Assembly: GCA_964632005.1 (NCBI GenBank)
Contig: CAZWAP010000008.1
Coordinates: forward strand, 22,745-86,744
From: CAZWAP01 sp964632005
Lineage (GTDB): Bacteria > Planctomycetota > Phycisphaerae > Sedimentisphaerales > Anaerobacaceae
Direction of reading: 5' to 3'
Length of the DNA: 64,000 bases
Positions 18,403 to 27,218 of this stretch are shown here, piece by piece. A program made the position numbers and the translations under genes. The notes beneath the pieces are model-generated. The model searched no databases, was not told the origin of the DNA, and was given only the letters and a program-made list of their open reading frames with translations. Position 1 is the stretch's first letter. Each line of letters opens with the position of its first letter.

Positions 18403-18891
18403 CTATAACTCCGTCTGCAATATCTGCCCTATCTGCGCTGACAGCTGCCTTATCTGCTCTTCATCAAGCTGAGGGTTCACCACGTTCGTGTATGCTTGCT
18501 CGCCGACAACCCGCAGCCGCCATACCTCCCGTCCGTCCTCCGTCCTCGTCGAATCATACTTCAAGAGCCTCTTGCGCATCAAGATCAGCGCCAGCACGAA
18601 CCGAAAGTTGACCTTTTCCTGGTCTTCCTCGCCGGCCAGCCGCTCGAAAAACGCCATCAGCATCTCGTCGTCAACGAACAGCTGTTTCTTCCGCCCCTGC
18701 TCCGGCAGCCGGGTCTTCCAGTAGCAGAATACCGCTGGCTTCTCTTGTTCCCAGTAGTCAGCGCAGAAGTCGCGTCTCTCAAGACCCTCTTCGGTCTCCA
18801 CCAGCGCGCCGAAGTACTCCTCCCCGGCTTCTATTGTCTTGCCACTGCCGTAACAACGGCCCAGCGGCTTACGCACTTCCCAATCATCCAT
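18403..18891 (-). CDS. Conserved-looking small protein of unknown function with N-terminal Cys cluster
   Basis: 162 residues, not recognised. The N-terminal 60 residues have spaced cysteines (RCYGSGKTIEAGEEYFG ... RDFCADYWEQ ... AVFCYW) that look like a small zinc-ribbon-like fold with an acidic loop. The middle is helical and charged (LFVDDEMLMAFFERLAGEEDQEKVNFRFVLALILMRKRLL) and the end is an amphipathic helix (QIRQLSAQIGQILQTEL). No signal peptide, so probably cytoplasmic. Its start overlaps the stop of the ComEA-like gene by 8 bases, so the two are translationally coupled. No function assigned. Confidence 0.75.
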   Translation of the reverse strand: MDDWEVRKPLGRCYGSGKTIEAGEEYFGALVETEEGLERRDFCADYWEQEKPAVFCYWKTRLPEQGRKKQLFVDDEMLMAFFERLAGEEDQEKVNFRFVLALILMRKRLLKYDSTRTEDGREVWRLRVVGEQAYTNVVNPQLDEEQIRQLSAQIGQILQTEL

Positions 18892-19303
18892 CCTTCCGCT
18901 CGAATTTCAACAGTTTCTTCATACCCTCAGCTGTCTTAGGCCCTATACCCTTGACCTTCTGCAGGTCTTCTGGGCTCTCGAATGCAACCGCCCCCTCGCC
19001 CGTCTCAACGAAATTTTCCCTGTACGCCACTATCGCCGCAGCACGTACCAGGCCAACGCCCGGCAGCCGCACCAGGCTCGCCAGGGGGGCATCATTGGGG
19101 TTGACCCGGCAGTCCAGTTCTCTAATCTCGCCTCCCCGGCCCGCCCCCACGCCGCCGCCGACAAAAACGCACGCAAGCACCCCACAAATGCAGAGTACCA
19201 CGACGAATACAAATGCTTCGACTTTTCGACCGTCGATTTCTTGCAGCCGGTTTGGATTGTCCACCGTCGTCTTGCCCGCCGATTTCGCTGTCGCAAAACG
19301 CAT
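18884..19303 (-). CDS. ComEA-like helix-hairpin-helix protein, membrane-anchored
   Basis: 139 residues. One transmembrane segment (AFVFVVVLCICGVLACVFVGG, residues about 30-50) is followed by a linker and a double HhH domain: RVNPNDAPLASLVRLPGVGLVRAAAIVAYRE and FESPEDLQKVKGIGPKTAEGMK. This is the DNA-binding module of ComEA, the receptor for incoming DNA in natural transformation, though stand-alone HhH membrane proteins are common and not all act in uptake. No comEC is in the window. It begins 5 bases after the stop of the GH10-fold gene and overlaps the next gene by 8 bases, so it belongs to a five-gene operon. Confidence 0.85.
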   Translation of the reverse strand: MRFATAKSAGKTTVDNPNRLQEIDGRKVEAFVFVVVLCICGVLACVFVGGGVGAGRGGEIRELDCRVNPNDAPLASLVRLPGVGLVRAAAIVAYRENFVETGEGAVAFESPEDLQKVKGIGPKTAEGMKKLLKFERKDG

Positions 19304-19308
19304 ATCCC

Positions 19309-20784
19309 TTAGTGAGCAAAGATGCTGTCACGCAGCGCTTTGAGCACGTGAAATGACTTCTTCGGCTCGAGGCCGGCCGTCATAAGGCCGCAATCGGCTA
19401 TCACGCAGTTCTCCCTGTCGGTCAGATTCGAATATGTCACCGAATCGACATACGCCTTGCTCAGCGCTATACTATAGAACTGCTCGATCCATTCAGCCTG
19501 GCGGTTCTGGTCCCACTTGTCGTGCCAGATACCCGCCGTCTGGCCATGGTAAGCCCCCGAACCGCTCCGGCTCGGTACCGCCACGTTCGTCATATACAAC
19601 GGTTTCGATATCGGCGCCAGAAAGTCAAGAAGCGCCGATATCTGCATCATATCTCGCACGTGCAGGCCCGACTGGTTCTTCCCGAAACGCATCTGCAGCC
19701 CGAATGCATCAAAACTTATCCCGCTCTGCACAACCATATCCATATACACCAGCGGCGGTATGCTGTTCGGAACCGTCGCATAGTACTCGCCCCACGGATT
19801 GCTTACCTCGATCACCTTGAGGGCCTTTTCTCCGCACTGCTTTACCGCCAGACACGCAGCCCTGGTCATCTCCAGGACCTCCTCGAATCTGAACCCGAAA
19901 TGGTTGAACACGTTGAACCCGCTGACCACGCACCACGTCCGCACACAGCTGGCATATCGGCTCACAACCGCCGTGATGAATTGATATGCCGTCTCGCGAA
20001 TCTTCTCGAAGCTCGCTTTGCTGTCCAGCAGCCACTTCGGAAGCATCGCCTTCGAAAAGCAGAGCAGAGGCCCCGCATGCAGCGACACCTTCTTCTTGCT
20101 CAATGCACTAATGCACTCGTCCATCTTTGAAAAATCGTACGTTCCCCTCCTCGGCTCCATCTCCGCCCAATTGGTCGGGATGGTCAGCGACCCGAACAGG
20201 CTCGTCAAATGCTCGACGTACTCGGCGTTACCGATCAACGCCGGGTCTACCCTGCAGCCCAGGCAGCCTCGGCCGAAACCATGATTCGACCTGCGGCTGT
20301 CAAAAAGCACCTGTGCGTGCCTTGTCGCCAGCTCCTCCGAGAGCACCATTGCCTTTTTCAGTGATTCGTCCGCCAGCTTCGACGCCAGCGGCGCGTTCGA
20401 TATGTTCTGAACCGCTTGGACGAATAGGTCTTGGGCCTCTTTCGCGGTCCGCGACAGCCCGCTCGTATTCTCGAAAAAAGACCAGTCCTCGCGTTTGTTG
20501 ACTATCTGCATTAGTCTGGCGCGGGCTATTTCCACGTTGAGGTTGTACGGCCGATCCCGCTCCGGAAGGCACGTCGTCGGCATAAGAATCTTTCCGAAGC
20601 CCTCGATCGGCCACAGCAGCGCCAGGCCCGCCGTCTCCGCGTTCGGTTTCTCGCACTCAATCACCCCCCCACGGAACGAAATCCGAGTCCGACGCACGCC
20701 GATCCCGTCCGCCCCGAACAGGTAGGCCCCGCAAAGAGTAAACTTGTCAACTAACTTGCCTTTCTCGAAGACCTGGAACTTCAC
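19309..20784 (-). CDS. GH10-fold protein lacking both catalytic glutamates
   Basis: 491 residues. About residues 165-490 follow the family 10 xylanase barrel: LTIPTNWAEMEPRRGTYDFSKMD (family: ENxMKW..EPxxGxFNF), LPKWL, ITAVVSRY, and the later LYMTNVAVPS. In active enzymes the acid/base lies in W-D-V-V-N-E; here it reads WCVVSG. The nucleophile of T-E-L-D is replaced in TNVAV, and the Trp-His of the substrate cleft is also lost. The first 165 residues are a beta-rich domain of unknown type. There is no clear signal peptide. First gene of the operon leading into comEA-like DNA binding; a good promoter precedes it. A binding or scaffold role is more likely than hydrolysis. Annotation as xylanase would be misleading. 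Confidence 0.8.
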   Translation of the reverse strand: MKFQVFEKGKLVDKFTLCGAYLFGADGIGVRRTRISFRGGVIECEKPNAETAGLALLWPIEGFGKILMPTTCLPERDRPYNLNVEIARARLMQIVNKREDWSFFENTSGLSRTAKEAQDLFVQAVQNISNAPLASKLADESLKKAMVLSEELATRHAQVLFDSRRSNHGFGRGCLGCRVDPALIGNAEYVEHLTSLFGSLTIPTNWAEMEPRRGTYDFSKMDECISALSKKKVSLHAGPLLCFSKAMLPKWLLDSKASFEKIRETAYQFITAVVSRYASCVRTWCVVSGFNVFNHFGFRFEEVLEMTRAACLAVKQCGEKALKVIEVSNPWGEYYATVPNSIPPLVYMDMVVQSGISFDAFGLQMRFGKNQSGLHVRDMMQISALLDFLAPISKPLYMTNVAVPSRSGSGAYHGQTAGIWHDKWDQNRQAEWIEQFYSIALSKAYVDSVTYSNLTDRENCVIADCGLMTAGLEPKKSFHVLKALRDSIFAH

Positions 20785-20859
20785 TTTCCCCTCGATCTAC
20801 GGAACCCCATCTCTGATTATCGAGACGCTGCTCGACTAACGCATCGCCCACACGCCGCA

Positions 20860-20887
20860 ATTATAGCCCCACACCCCTCAAAATCAA
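20860..20887 (-). promoter_or_regulatory. sigma70-type promoter of the GH10-fold/comEA-like operon
   Basis: Minus-strand TTGATT (20887-20882), 16-base spacer, TATAAT (20865-20860). The -10 is a perfect consensus and the -35 matches four of six. Predicted start is about 70 bases before the ATG at 20784. Confidence 0.6.
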
Positions 20888-21025
20888 CCCAAACTTTGTC
20901 CCCCTGCGCACCGCTCATCCAGCCAGATTATCAGGCGTTCCGGGCCCTGCTCCGCTCGGTTATCCGACCTCGGAATCACCGTACCTGTCCCCGCTCTTGC
21001 ATCACCGCTGGCGGGACCCGATCGG

Positions 21026-21505
21026 TCAGGCCGACCCTGTTTGTCCTCCTTCTGTCTGTTCTTGCTGCCACCATCTTTTCAGCTTCTTTATCTCCTGGAT
21101 TTCTTCGTAGCTGTACAATCGCCCCCGGTTGACCCCCGGACACTTGCTGGTCGCCTCGTTCCAGGCCTTGCCGCTGGCCAGGTTGCTCGGCCAGAAGGGC
21201 CAGCTGCGGCACTGGCTCGGACGGACCTCGTAAATCAGGCACTGCGTCCGGCCCCCGATCTTACCCAGGAAGGCGCAATCCTTGGTGGACTCGCGCTCGA
21301 CGATGGTCGTCCGCAGGCCGATCCGTTTGAGATAGTCCCGCTTCAATCGCCCCGCGGAGATACCCAGGAACTCCGCAATCAACTCGATCTCCGGGCGCGT
21401 CACCCAGATATAACCCTCGCCTGGACCAGAGCAGCATCGCCCACACCGCTGACACTCAAAATGCAAGCCCGCCGCATACCACGCAGTCCTCTTCTTGCCC
21501 GACAT
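21026..21505 (-). CDS. YkgJ-type cysteine cluster protein
   Basis: 159 residues with the cysteine cluster typical of the YkgJ/Fli-B-like family: FECQRCGRCCSGPGEGYIWVT near the start, DCAFLGKIGGRTQCLIYEVRPSQCRSWPFWP in the middle, and SKCPGVNRG. These Cys probably bind zinc or an iron-sulfur cluster; the biochemical role of the family is unclear. Starts at 21505 (5 bases after the ilvD stop codon) or 21517 (overlapping ilvD) are both possible; either implies coupling to ilvD. The C-terminus is charged and helical (YSYEEIQEIKKLKRWW). Confidence 0.82.
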   Translation of the reverse strand: MSGKKRTAWYAAGLHFECQRCGRCCSGPGEGYIWVTRPEIELIAEFLGISAGRLKRDYLKRIGLRTTIVERESTKDCAFLGKIGGRTQCLIYEVRPSQCRSWPFWPSNLASGKAWNEATSKCPGVNRGRLYSYEEIQEIKKLKRWWQQEQTEGGQTGSA

Positions 21506-21510
21506 CTTAC

Positions 21511-23178
21511 CTACCATCTCAGCACGGCACCTGCCTCGGCGCCGGTCGCCAGCGAGGCGTACTTCCCAAGGCAGCCTTTGGTTATCCGCGGTGTCGGGGC
21601 CTTCCAGCCCTTCCTGCGCTCGGCCAGTTCGGCATCCGAGAGCTTGACGTTGAGGCTGTTGCGGGGAATGTCGATCTCGACGATATCGCCAGCTTTGAGT
21701 AGAGCTATAGGTCCGCCTACCGCTGCCTCCGGGCTGATGTGACCGGCGCACGCGCCTCTGGTGCCGCCGCTGAACCGGCCGTCGGTGATCAACGCCACCG
21801 ACTCACCCAACCCCGCCCCCATAATGTAGCTGGTCGGGCTGAGCATCTCCTGCATTCCGGGGCCGCCCCTCGGACCCTCGTAGCGAATCACCACGACATC
21901 ACCGGCCTTGACCTTACCGGCCAGAATCCCCTCGCATGCCTCTTCCTGGCTCTCGAATATGACGGCAGGACCGCTGTGTTTGAGCATCCCCGGCGCCACT
22001 CCTGCGGTCTTGACCACGCAGCCTTTAGGTGCCAGATTGCCGCTCAAAATCGCCAGCCCACCCGTCGCCGAATAGGCGTTTTCCAGTGGACGAATCACCT
22101 GAGGGTTGGTAATACGCCCCTGTGCTATGTTCTCGCCTAATGTCTTGCCGGTGATTGTAGGGCAGTCGGTATTCAGCAGCCCCGGCACCTTGCTTATTTC
22201 CTGGAGTATCGCGCTTATGCCGCCGGCGGCGTCCACGTCCTCCAGATGGTACTCGCTCGACGGGGAAACCTTGCAGATGTTCGGGCACTTCGAAGAGATC
22301 CTATTTATCCGTCCAAGGTCGTACTCGATCCCTGCCTCGCTGGCCAGCGCCAGAGTGTGAAGGACGGTGTTGGTCGAGCCACCCATCGCCATATCCAGTG
22401 CCAGCGCGTTGTCCAGCGATCGGTCGCTGATGATGTCCAGCGGCTTGATGTCGCTTTCCACCAGGTTTATGATCTGCCGGCCGGCCGTTCTGTAAAGCTC
22501 CTGACGCCTCGGGTCAACCGCCAGAATTGTCCCGTTACCCGGCAGCGCCATCCCTATGGCTTCGCACAGGCAGTTCATCGAGTTGGCCGTGAACATCCCC
22601 GAGCAGCTTCCCTGGCCGGGGCAGGCACAGCTCTCCAGTTCCTCCAGCTCTTGCCGGTCCATCCTGCCGGCGTTGACGGCCGCGACGGCCTCAAATATAC
22701 TGATTAGGTCCACGGTCTTGCCGTCCTTGGTTTTGCCGGCCGCCATCGGCCCGCCGGAGACAAAAATCGTTGGGATATTCAGCCGGGCCGCCGCCATAAG
22801 CATACCGGGTATGATCTTGTCACAGTTCGGTATGCACACAAGCCCGTCGAAGCAATGTGCCCGCGCCATAGTTTCCACCGAGTCGGCGATAACCTCCCGT
22901 GAGGCCAGCGAGTACCTCATCCCGCCGTGGCCCATTGCGATCCCGTCGCAGACGGCAATGGTGTTGAACTCGAATGGAACGCCCCCGGCTTCTCGGATCC
23001 CTTCCTTGACCACCCGCGCAACCTCGTTGAGGTGGATGTGCCCGGGCACGATCTCGCAAAAGCTGTTGGCGATTCCGATAAACGGCTTGTCCATCTCGCC
23101 CGCACTCAGCCCGCACGCGTGGAGCAGCCCCCGGTGGGGGGCCCGCTCAAGGCCCTTCTTGATCGTATCGCTTCTCAT
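21511..23178 (-). CDS. ilvD: Dihydroxy-acid dehydratase
   Basis: Dehydrates 2,3-dihydroxy-isovalerate and -methylvalerate to the 2-oxo acids for valine/isoleucine synthesis. 555 residues, the usual length. Iron-sulfur ligand regions are visible as [12 protein letters not shown] and [19 protein letters not shown]; the N-terminal [19 protein letters not shown] and C-terminal [12 protein letters not shown] match the IlvD/Edd family, and the sequence is IlvD rather than phosphogluconate dehydratase in the GHGGM and length pattern. The start at 23178 is chosen because GGAGAA lies 8 bases before it; in-frame ATGs further upstream (23187, 23328) would add unconserved sequence. Divergently oriented to the lipoprotein gene at 23344. 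Confidence 0.95.
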   Translation of the reverse strand: MRSDTIKKGLERAPHRGLLHACGLSAGEMDKPFIGIANSFCEIVPGHIHLNEVARVVKEGIREAGGVPFEFNTIAVCDGIAMGHGGMRYSLASREVIADSVETMARAHCFDGLVCIPNCDKIIPGMLMAAARLNIPTIFVSGGPMAAGKTKDGKTVDLISIFEAVAAVNAGRMDRQELEELESCACPGQGSCSGMFTANSMNCLCEAIGMALPGNGTILAVDPRRQELYRTAGRQIINLVESDIKPLDIISDRSLDNALALDMAMGGSTNTVLHTLALASEAGIEYDLGRINRISSKCPNICKVSPSSEYHLEDVDAAGGISAILQEISKVPGLLNTDCPTITGKTLGENIAQGRITNPQVIRPLENAYSATGGLAILSGNLAPKGCVVKTAGVAPGMLKHSGPAVIFESQEEACEGILAGKVKAGDVVVIRYEGPRGGPGMQEMLSPTSYIMGAGLGESVALITDGRFSGGTRGACAGHISPEAAVGGPIALLKAGDIVEIDIPRNSLNVKLSDAELAERRKGWKAPTPRITKGCLGKYASLATGAEAGAVLRW

Positions 23179-23266
23179 AGCTGGCATTCTCCAAAAAAGC
23201 TTGCAATGTCCTTCGAAAACCTGAAAAATGTATTCTAACCGCTGCCGCCGGCCGATTGAAGAAAAA

Positions 23267-23302
23267 TTGATTGTCCCTGATGGGCCAGCTATAATTGCTG
23301 GC
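23267..23302 (+). promoter_or_regulatory. sigma70-type promoter with an inverted repeat around the -10
   Basis: TTGATT (23267-23272), 17-base spacer, TATAAT (23290-23295), start codon of the lipoprotein gene 48 bases further on. The -10 lies exactly between GCCAGC (23284-23289) and GCTGGC (23297-23302), a 6-bp inverted repeat that could be a repressor site. Confidence 0.6.
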
Positions 23303-23343
23303 TGGAAACGGCATATACCTGAAAACATTAAGGGAGACCGACG

Positions 23344-24390
23344 ATGAACTCTTACAGAACCTTTCTTATCACCAGCGCCATCGTGCTCGTGGTGCTGGTC
23401 TTGGCAACGGGTTGCAGCTGGCCTTCAAAAACCGCCGCGGGCAAGCCTGAAAAGCCCCTTGTAACGGAGATCAAGCCGAAACCCGAGAAACCCAGGCCCT
23501 CCATTGAGCTGGCCCTGAAGTTCGCCGTGGGTGATGTCTCGACCTACAAGGTTACAACCGAGGCCACGAAGAGCGTACTCTGGGAAGGCCCGGAGCAGAC
23601 AAAGCCCTCGGCTTTCAAGGGTGGATACACCAGCAACAGGATCGAGCTCACTTTCGACCAGGAGATAAGGAGCATCGCTGAGAACGGCAACGCCGTCGCC
23701 GAAGTCACCATAAAACAGCTCAAATACCTCGCCAAGGTCAGGGACAATGTCATAGTCGATTTTGACAGTTCCAGAGACCAGGACAGCCCGCTCCAAAAGC
23801 TGATAGGCAGGAGCTATTCTATTGAGATCACCCCTGCCGGCCAGGTCCCAAAAGTCACAAAAGTGGCTGAGGTCCTGTCTGACATCAAGGGCTCCACCTC
23901 CGCCCAACGAGCCGCGCGAGAGCTGCTCTCGGACCAGACCGTAAAGCAGCGCCACTCTATCCCGGCTTTGCCGGCCGTCGGCAAGAGCCGGCCGAACAAG
24001 GGCGATAGCTGGCGCAACCTCAAGAGCTTCAACTTCGGAATGATGGGAACCAAGTCCTACGAGAGGGTCTACCAGTTCGAGGGTGTACACGAGTCCAGCA
24101 AGGGCAGAGTGGCGGTCGTCGTGATGAATGCCGTCCCGTCCACCGGGAACGCCGCAAAGCCCGCTAATGAGCAAGCAGCTGGCTTTCTCTCGAAGCTCTT
24201 CGACAATACCGAAGAGTACACTGGTCGGCTCCAGATGAATCTGGACCGCGGAAAAGTCGATCAGTATACCGAAGAGCTCAAATCCGAGTGGGTGGCCGTC
24301 GATCCCGAGTCCGTCCAAAAAGACGACCAGGAACCCGCTATCCTGCGAATGACAGCCGTCCACTTCTACCAGATCGTAAGAATCGACTGA
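23344..24390 (+). CDS. Lipoprotein of unknown function (first of a tandem pair)
   Basis: 348 residues. Signal peptide with a good lipobox ([11 protein letters not shown]), a Pro/Lys-rich linker ([20 protein letters not shown]), then a beta-rich domain opening [24 protein letters not shown]. Similar openings are seen in bacterial DUF6263-like lipoproteins, but I do not assign a family. It resembles the next gene product in layout: both have a KF/VDFTKG opening, a comparison of a [16 protein letters not shown] or SFNLKVGPTGKIEDY type segment, and a C-terminal YTEELK or YTQEYE motif. Probably outer-membrane or periplasmic anchored. It follows a clear promoter with GGGAGA 6 bases before the start. 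Confidence 0.8.
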   Translation: MNSYRTFLITSAIVLVVLVLATGCSWPSKTAAGKPEKPLVTEIKPKPEKPRPSIELALKFAVGDVSTYKVTTEATKSVLWEGPEQTKPSAFKGGYTSNRIELTFDQEIRSIAENGNAVAEVTIKQLKYLAKVRDNVIVDFDSSRDQDSPLQKLIGRSYSIEITPAGQVPKVTKVAEVLSDIKGSTSAQRAARELLSDQTVKQRHSIPALPAVGKSRPNKGDSWRNLKSFNFGMMGTKSYERVYQFEGVHESSKGRVAVVVMNAVPSTGNAAKPANEQAAGFLSKLFDNTEEYTGRLQMNLDRGKVDQYTEELKSEWVAVDPESVQKDDQEPAILRMTAVHFYQIVRID

Positions 24391-24497
24391 GAGGGGCTTG
24401 CTGCTGAAAGTTGTTGCCGTGAGCGGATCGGCCGGCCGTCGGCTATGTCTCGCGGCCCGCGTTGCAGTAGAGAGTGAACCGTTCGAAAGGAGTCAAA

Positions 24498-25484
24498 TTG
24501 AGAACCACAGCGACTGCCCTCACACTCACCGTGCTGGTGTGCTTTGGAGGCTGCACGTCCTTCGCCAAAAAGGCCGCCAAAAAAGGCTACATATTGACGG
24601 TCGATTTCACAAAAGGTCAGAGCCTGGAATACAAATTCCTCAGCACCAGGCAGATAACGATCGACTGGGACCCGGAGAAAAAGATGTCCAGGCCGGGCAA
24701 ACAGGCCGTAGATAGGAGCACCGAGTCACTGGAGGTCGTTATGACCTACACACCTGTCGAGGTCGATCCTTACGGCCTGACAACCATCAAGGCCACCTGT
24801 AAGTCGGCCAGGGTCTCTCGGAGCAAACGGCCCGGCGGCCTGGCGACCAGGGATGCAGCCGAACACTTCGCCGGCAAGAGCTTCAACCTCAAGGTAGGAC
24901 CCACCGGCAAGATCGAGGACTACTCCGAACTGGATCAGCTCATAAAGCAGGTGGGTGAAAAGGCCTTCCGACCCGATACTTCCAGCGGCCGAATCAAGGA
25001 CCCCGATATGATAGGCGATTTCATCGCAACCCAGTGGTTCTTATGGGATTCGGTCGCCAGTATCGACCCCGGCGCGGGCGGTCTGGCCGTCGGCCAGACC
25101 TGGAATTCCCAGCTCTCTATCCCGGCGCCGATGGTTATGCGAAAGGCCAGAGACGTTGTGTATAAGCTCGAGGAGATACGCGACACACCAGCCGGCTCCC
25201 TGGCCGTGATAAGCAGTTCCTATACGCCGGCCCAGTCCGTTCCGATTGGCTGGCCGATACCTTATTCCGGCCGATTCCAGGTGAGCGGAACCTTCGGTTT
25301 CCTCGGCGCCTACAGACTGCTCAGCCTCCAGGGCACAGGAGAGGAACTGTTCAACATCGACGCCGGCCGACTCGAACAATACACCCAGGAATACGAAATG
25401 AAAATACAGGCCGCTATACCGCTCGGCATCGGCGCAAAACCCGTGATAACAGTCAAGCAGACCATAACGGCCAGCCGACTTTAG
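24498..25484 (+). CDS. Lipoprotein of unknown function (second of a tandem pair)
   Basis: 328 residues, starting at a TTG preceded by AGGAG at 5 bases (a GTG 24 bases earlier is possible). Signal peptide LTLTVLVCFGGC with Cys as lipid site. The mature part (ILTVDFTKGQSLEYKFLSTRQI ... SFNLKVGPTGKIEDYSELDQLIK ... GQTWNSQLSIPAPMV ... NIDAGRLEQYTQEYEMKIQAAIP) shares order and motifs with the product of the upstream gene, so the pair probably arose by duplication. Function unknown; the GQTW and polar beta-strand pattern is like DUF6263-type proteins. 107 bases separate the two genes. Confidence 0.8.
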   Translation: MRTTATALTLTVLVCFGGCTSFAKKAAKKGYILTVDFTKGQSLEYKFLSTRQITIDWDPEKKMSRPGKQAVDRSTESLEVVMTYTPVEVDPYGLTTIKATCKSARVSRSKRPGGLATRDAAEHFAGKSFNLKVGPTGKIEDYSELDQLIKQVGEKAFRPDTSSGRIKDPDMIGDFIATQWFLWDSVASIDPGAGGLAVGQTWNSQLSIPAPMVMRKARDVVYKLEEIRDTPAGSLAVISSSYTPAQSVPIGWPIPYSGRFQVSGTFGFLGAYRLLSLQGTGEELFNIDAGRLEQYTQEYEMKIQAAIPLGIGAKPVITVKQTITASRL

Positions 25485-25516
25485 AACGCCGAAACGCACA
25501 AGTCCGGAGTTCAGGT

Positions 25517-26026
25517 TTGGAACGAAAAAACCTGTGGGCCCCTTGGCGAATTAATTACATCCAGGCCCTGGACAAAACCGACGAATGTTTCATCTGTCGC
25601 AACCGCGACCACCCGGAGGACGACCAGGCCAACCTCGTGTTGTGGCGCTCGCCCAGGAGTATTGTTGTTCTCAACCGCTTCCCCTACAACAACGGCCATC
25701 TCCTTGTAGCTCCTGCACGCCACATCGCCGGGCTTGACCAGGCCGATGACGAGGAGCTCCTGGAGATGATGCACCTGATCAGAGAATCGCAAAAGGTCCT
25801 GTTGCTTGCGATCAAGCCCCACGGATTCAACGTGGGTATGAACTTTGGCCGATGCGCAGGTGCGGGCCTGCCCGACCACCTGCACGCCCACGTCGTGCCG
25901 AGATGGAGTGGAGATACGAATTTTATGAGCGTCTGCGGTAACGTGGACGTTATCAGCCAGAGCCTGGTCGAACTGCTCGATCTCCTAAAGCAGGTTAGCG
26001 AGGAACACGGCTTGCCGGCCTTGTAG
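25517..26026 (+). CDS. HIT family hydrolase/phosphorylase
   Basis: Histidine-triad nucleotide-binding protein of 169 residues that acts on dinucleoside polyphosphates or nucleotide-linked substrates. The catalytic triad is in LPDHLHAHVVPRW near residue 125; the N-terminal CFICRN suggests a zinc-binding Cys pair found in some HIT branches, and NRFPYNNGHLLVAP is the nucleotide-binding strand. The WAPWRINYI start is typical of the AP4A-phosphorylase-like HIT branch of actinobacteria and planctomycetes. TTG start with GGAG 8 bases upstream. Confidence 0.92.
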   Translation: MERKNLWAPWRINYIQALDKTDECFICRNRDHPEDDQANLVLWRSPRSIVVLNRFPYNNGHLLVAPARHIAGLDQADDEELLEMMHLIRESQKVLLLAIKPHGFNVGMNFGRCAGAGLPDHLHAHVVPRWSGDTNFMSVCGNVDVISQSLVELLDLLKQVSEEHGLPAL

Positions 26027-26065
26027 CGGGCCGCGGCGACCGTGCCAGGCGGAGTATCGCACCAG

Positions 26066-27184
26066 ATGTTCCGTACAGCAGCCGACTATGCCGTTACCGA
26101 ATCCGTCAGCCGGGGCAGAAGGTTCCTCGAAAAGCCCCATCCGTACCGCTCGGATTTCGAACGAGACCGCGACCGCATAATCCACTGCTCGGCCTTCCGC
26201 CGTCTGGAAGGCAAAACCCAGGTCTTCAGCCCGGGCCTCGACGACTACTACCGCTCACGCCTGACTCACACCATCGAGGTCGCCCAGATAGGCAGGACCA
26301 TAGCAAGGGCACTCGGCCTCAACGAGGGCCTTACCGAGGCGATATGCCTCGCCCACGACCTCGGGCACCCACCCTTTGGCCACGCTGGCGAGCAGGTTCT
26401 CAACGATCTTATGGCAGGGTTCGGCGGATTCGAGCACAACCTTCAGTCGCTCAGAATCGTCGATATTCTCGAACACCCTTACCTCCATTTCCCCGGCCTG
26501 AACCTCACCTACGAAACCCGCCTGGGACTGGCCAAGCACACGAGCACCTACGACAACCCCCAGGACCGGGTATTCCCCGAGGCTAACTGTTCACTCGAGG
26601 GCCAGGTCGCCGAGGTCGCAGACCGCATCGCTTACAACTGCCACGACCTCGAAGATGGGTTGCGAGCCCGGCTCATAGAAGCCAGCCAGTTGCAGGATAT
26701 CGAGCTGGTCAGGCAGACACAGGCCAGAATTAACGCGGCCGCGATCGATGAGCCCGCCATCCGAAGAACGAGGACCGCAAAGGCGATCATAGACAGGCTC
26801 GTCGGTGATTGTATCGAGGCCACCGGCACAACCATAGCCGACGCAAATATAAAAACCATCGAAGATGTCTACGCCAAGAAAGACAACCTGGTCAAATTAT
26901 CGCCGTCGTGTGAGGCGGCCCTTGCCGAGCTTGAGCGGTTTCTGCTGGAGAAGTTCTACCAGCACGAATCACTCAGGGCCACGGCTCGCCAGGTGAGGGG
27001 CGCCGTCGAACAGCTGTTCGCGGAATTGCTCCGAAGGCCCGAGCGGATGCCTGCCTATTTCCGCAATTTCATCCCCGATCAGGGCCTCGCCCGCACCGTC
27101 TGCGACTATATCGCGGGTATGACGGACAGGTTTGCCGTCAAGTTGATCCGCGAAATCCAGCCTGACGCTCTGAGTAATATTTGA
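26066..27184 (+). CDS. dgt: Deoxyguanosinetriphosphate triphosphohydrolase-like HD protein
   Basis: Cleaves dNTPs to deoxynucleosides and triphosphate, controlling dNTP pools. 372 residues with the family N-terminus HPYRSDFERDRDRIIHCSAFRRLEGKTQVF, the first HD ligand in SRLTHTIEV, the metal pair in CLAHDLGHPPFGHAGE and a later Asp in VADRIAYNCHDLEDG. This is the shorter, type 2 dGTPase-like branch. A GTG at 26042 would lengthen it by 8 residues; the ATG at 26066 fits the family better. It directly follows the HIT gene. Substrate range (dGTP or several dNTPs) cannot be told. Confidence 0.92.
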   Translation: MFRTAADYAVTESVSRGRRFLEKPHPYRSDFERDRDRIIHCSAFRRLEGKTQVFSPGLDDYYRSRLTHTIEVAQIGRTIARALGLNEGLTEAICLAHDLGHPPFGHAGEQVLNDLMAGFGGFEHNLQSLRIVDILEHPYLHFPGLNLTYETRLGLAKHTSTYDNPQDRVFPEANCSLEGQVAEVADRIAYNCHDLEDGLRARLIEASQLQDIELVRQTQARINAAAIDEPAIRRTRTAKAIIDRLVGDCIEATGTTIADANIKTIEDVYAKKDNLVKLSPSCEAALAELERFLLEKFYQHESLRATARQVRGAVEQLFAELLRRPERMPAYFRNFIPDQGLARTVCDYIAGMTDRFAVKLIREIQPDALSNI

Positions 27185-27218
27185 CTCGACCGGCCTGTTG
27201 GGTTAACGTTCCATAGCT

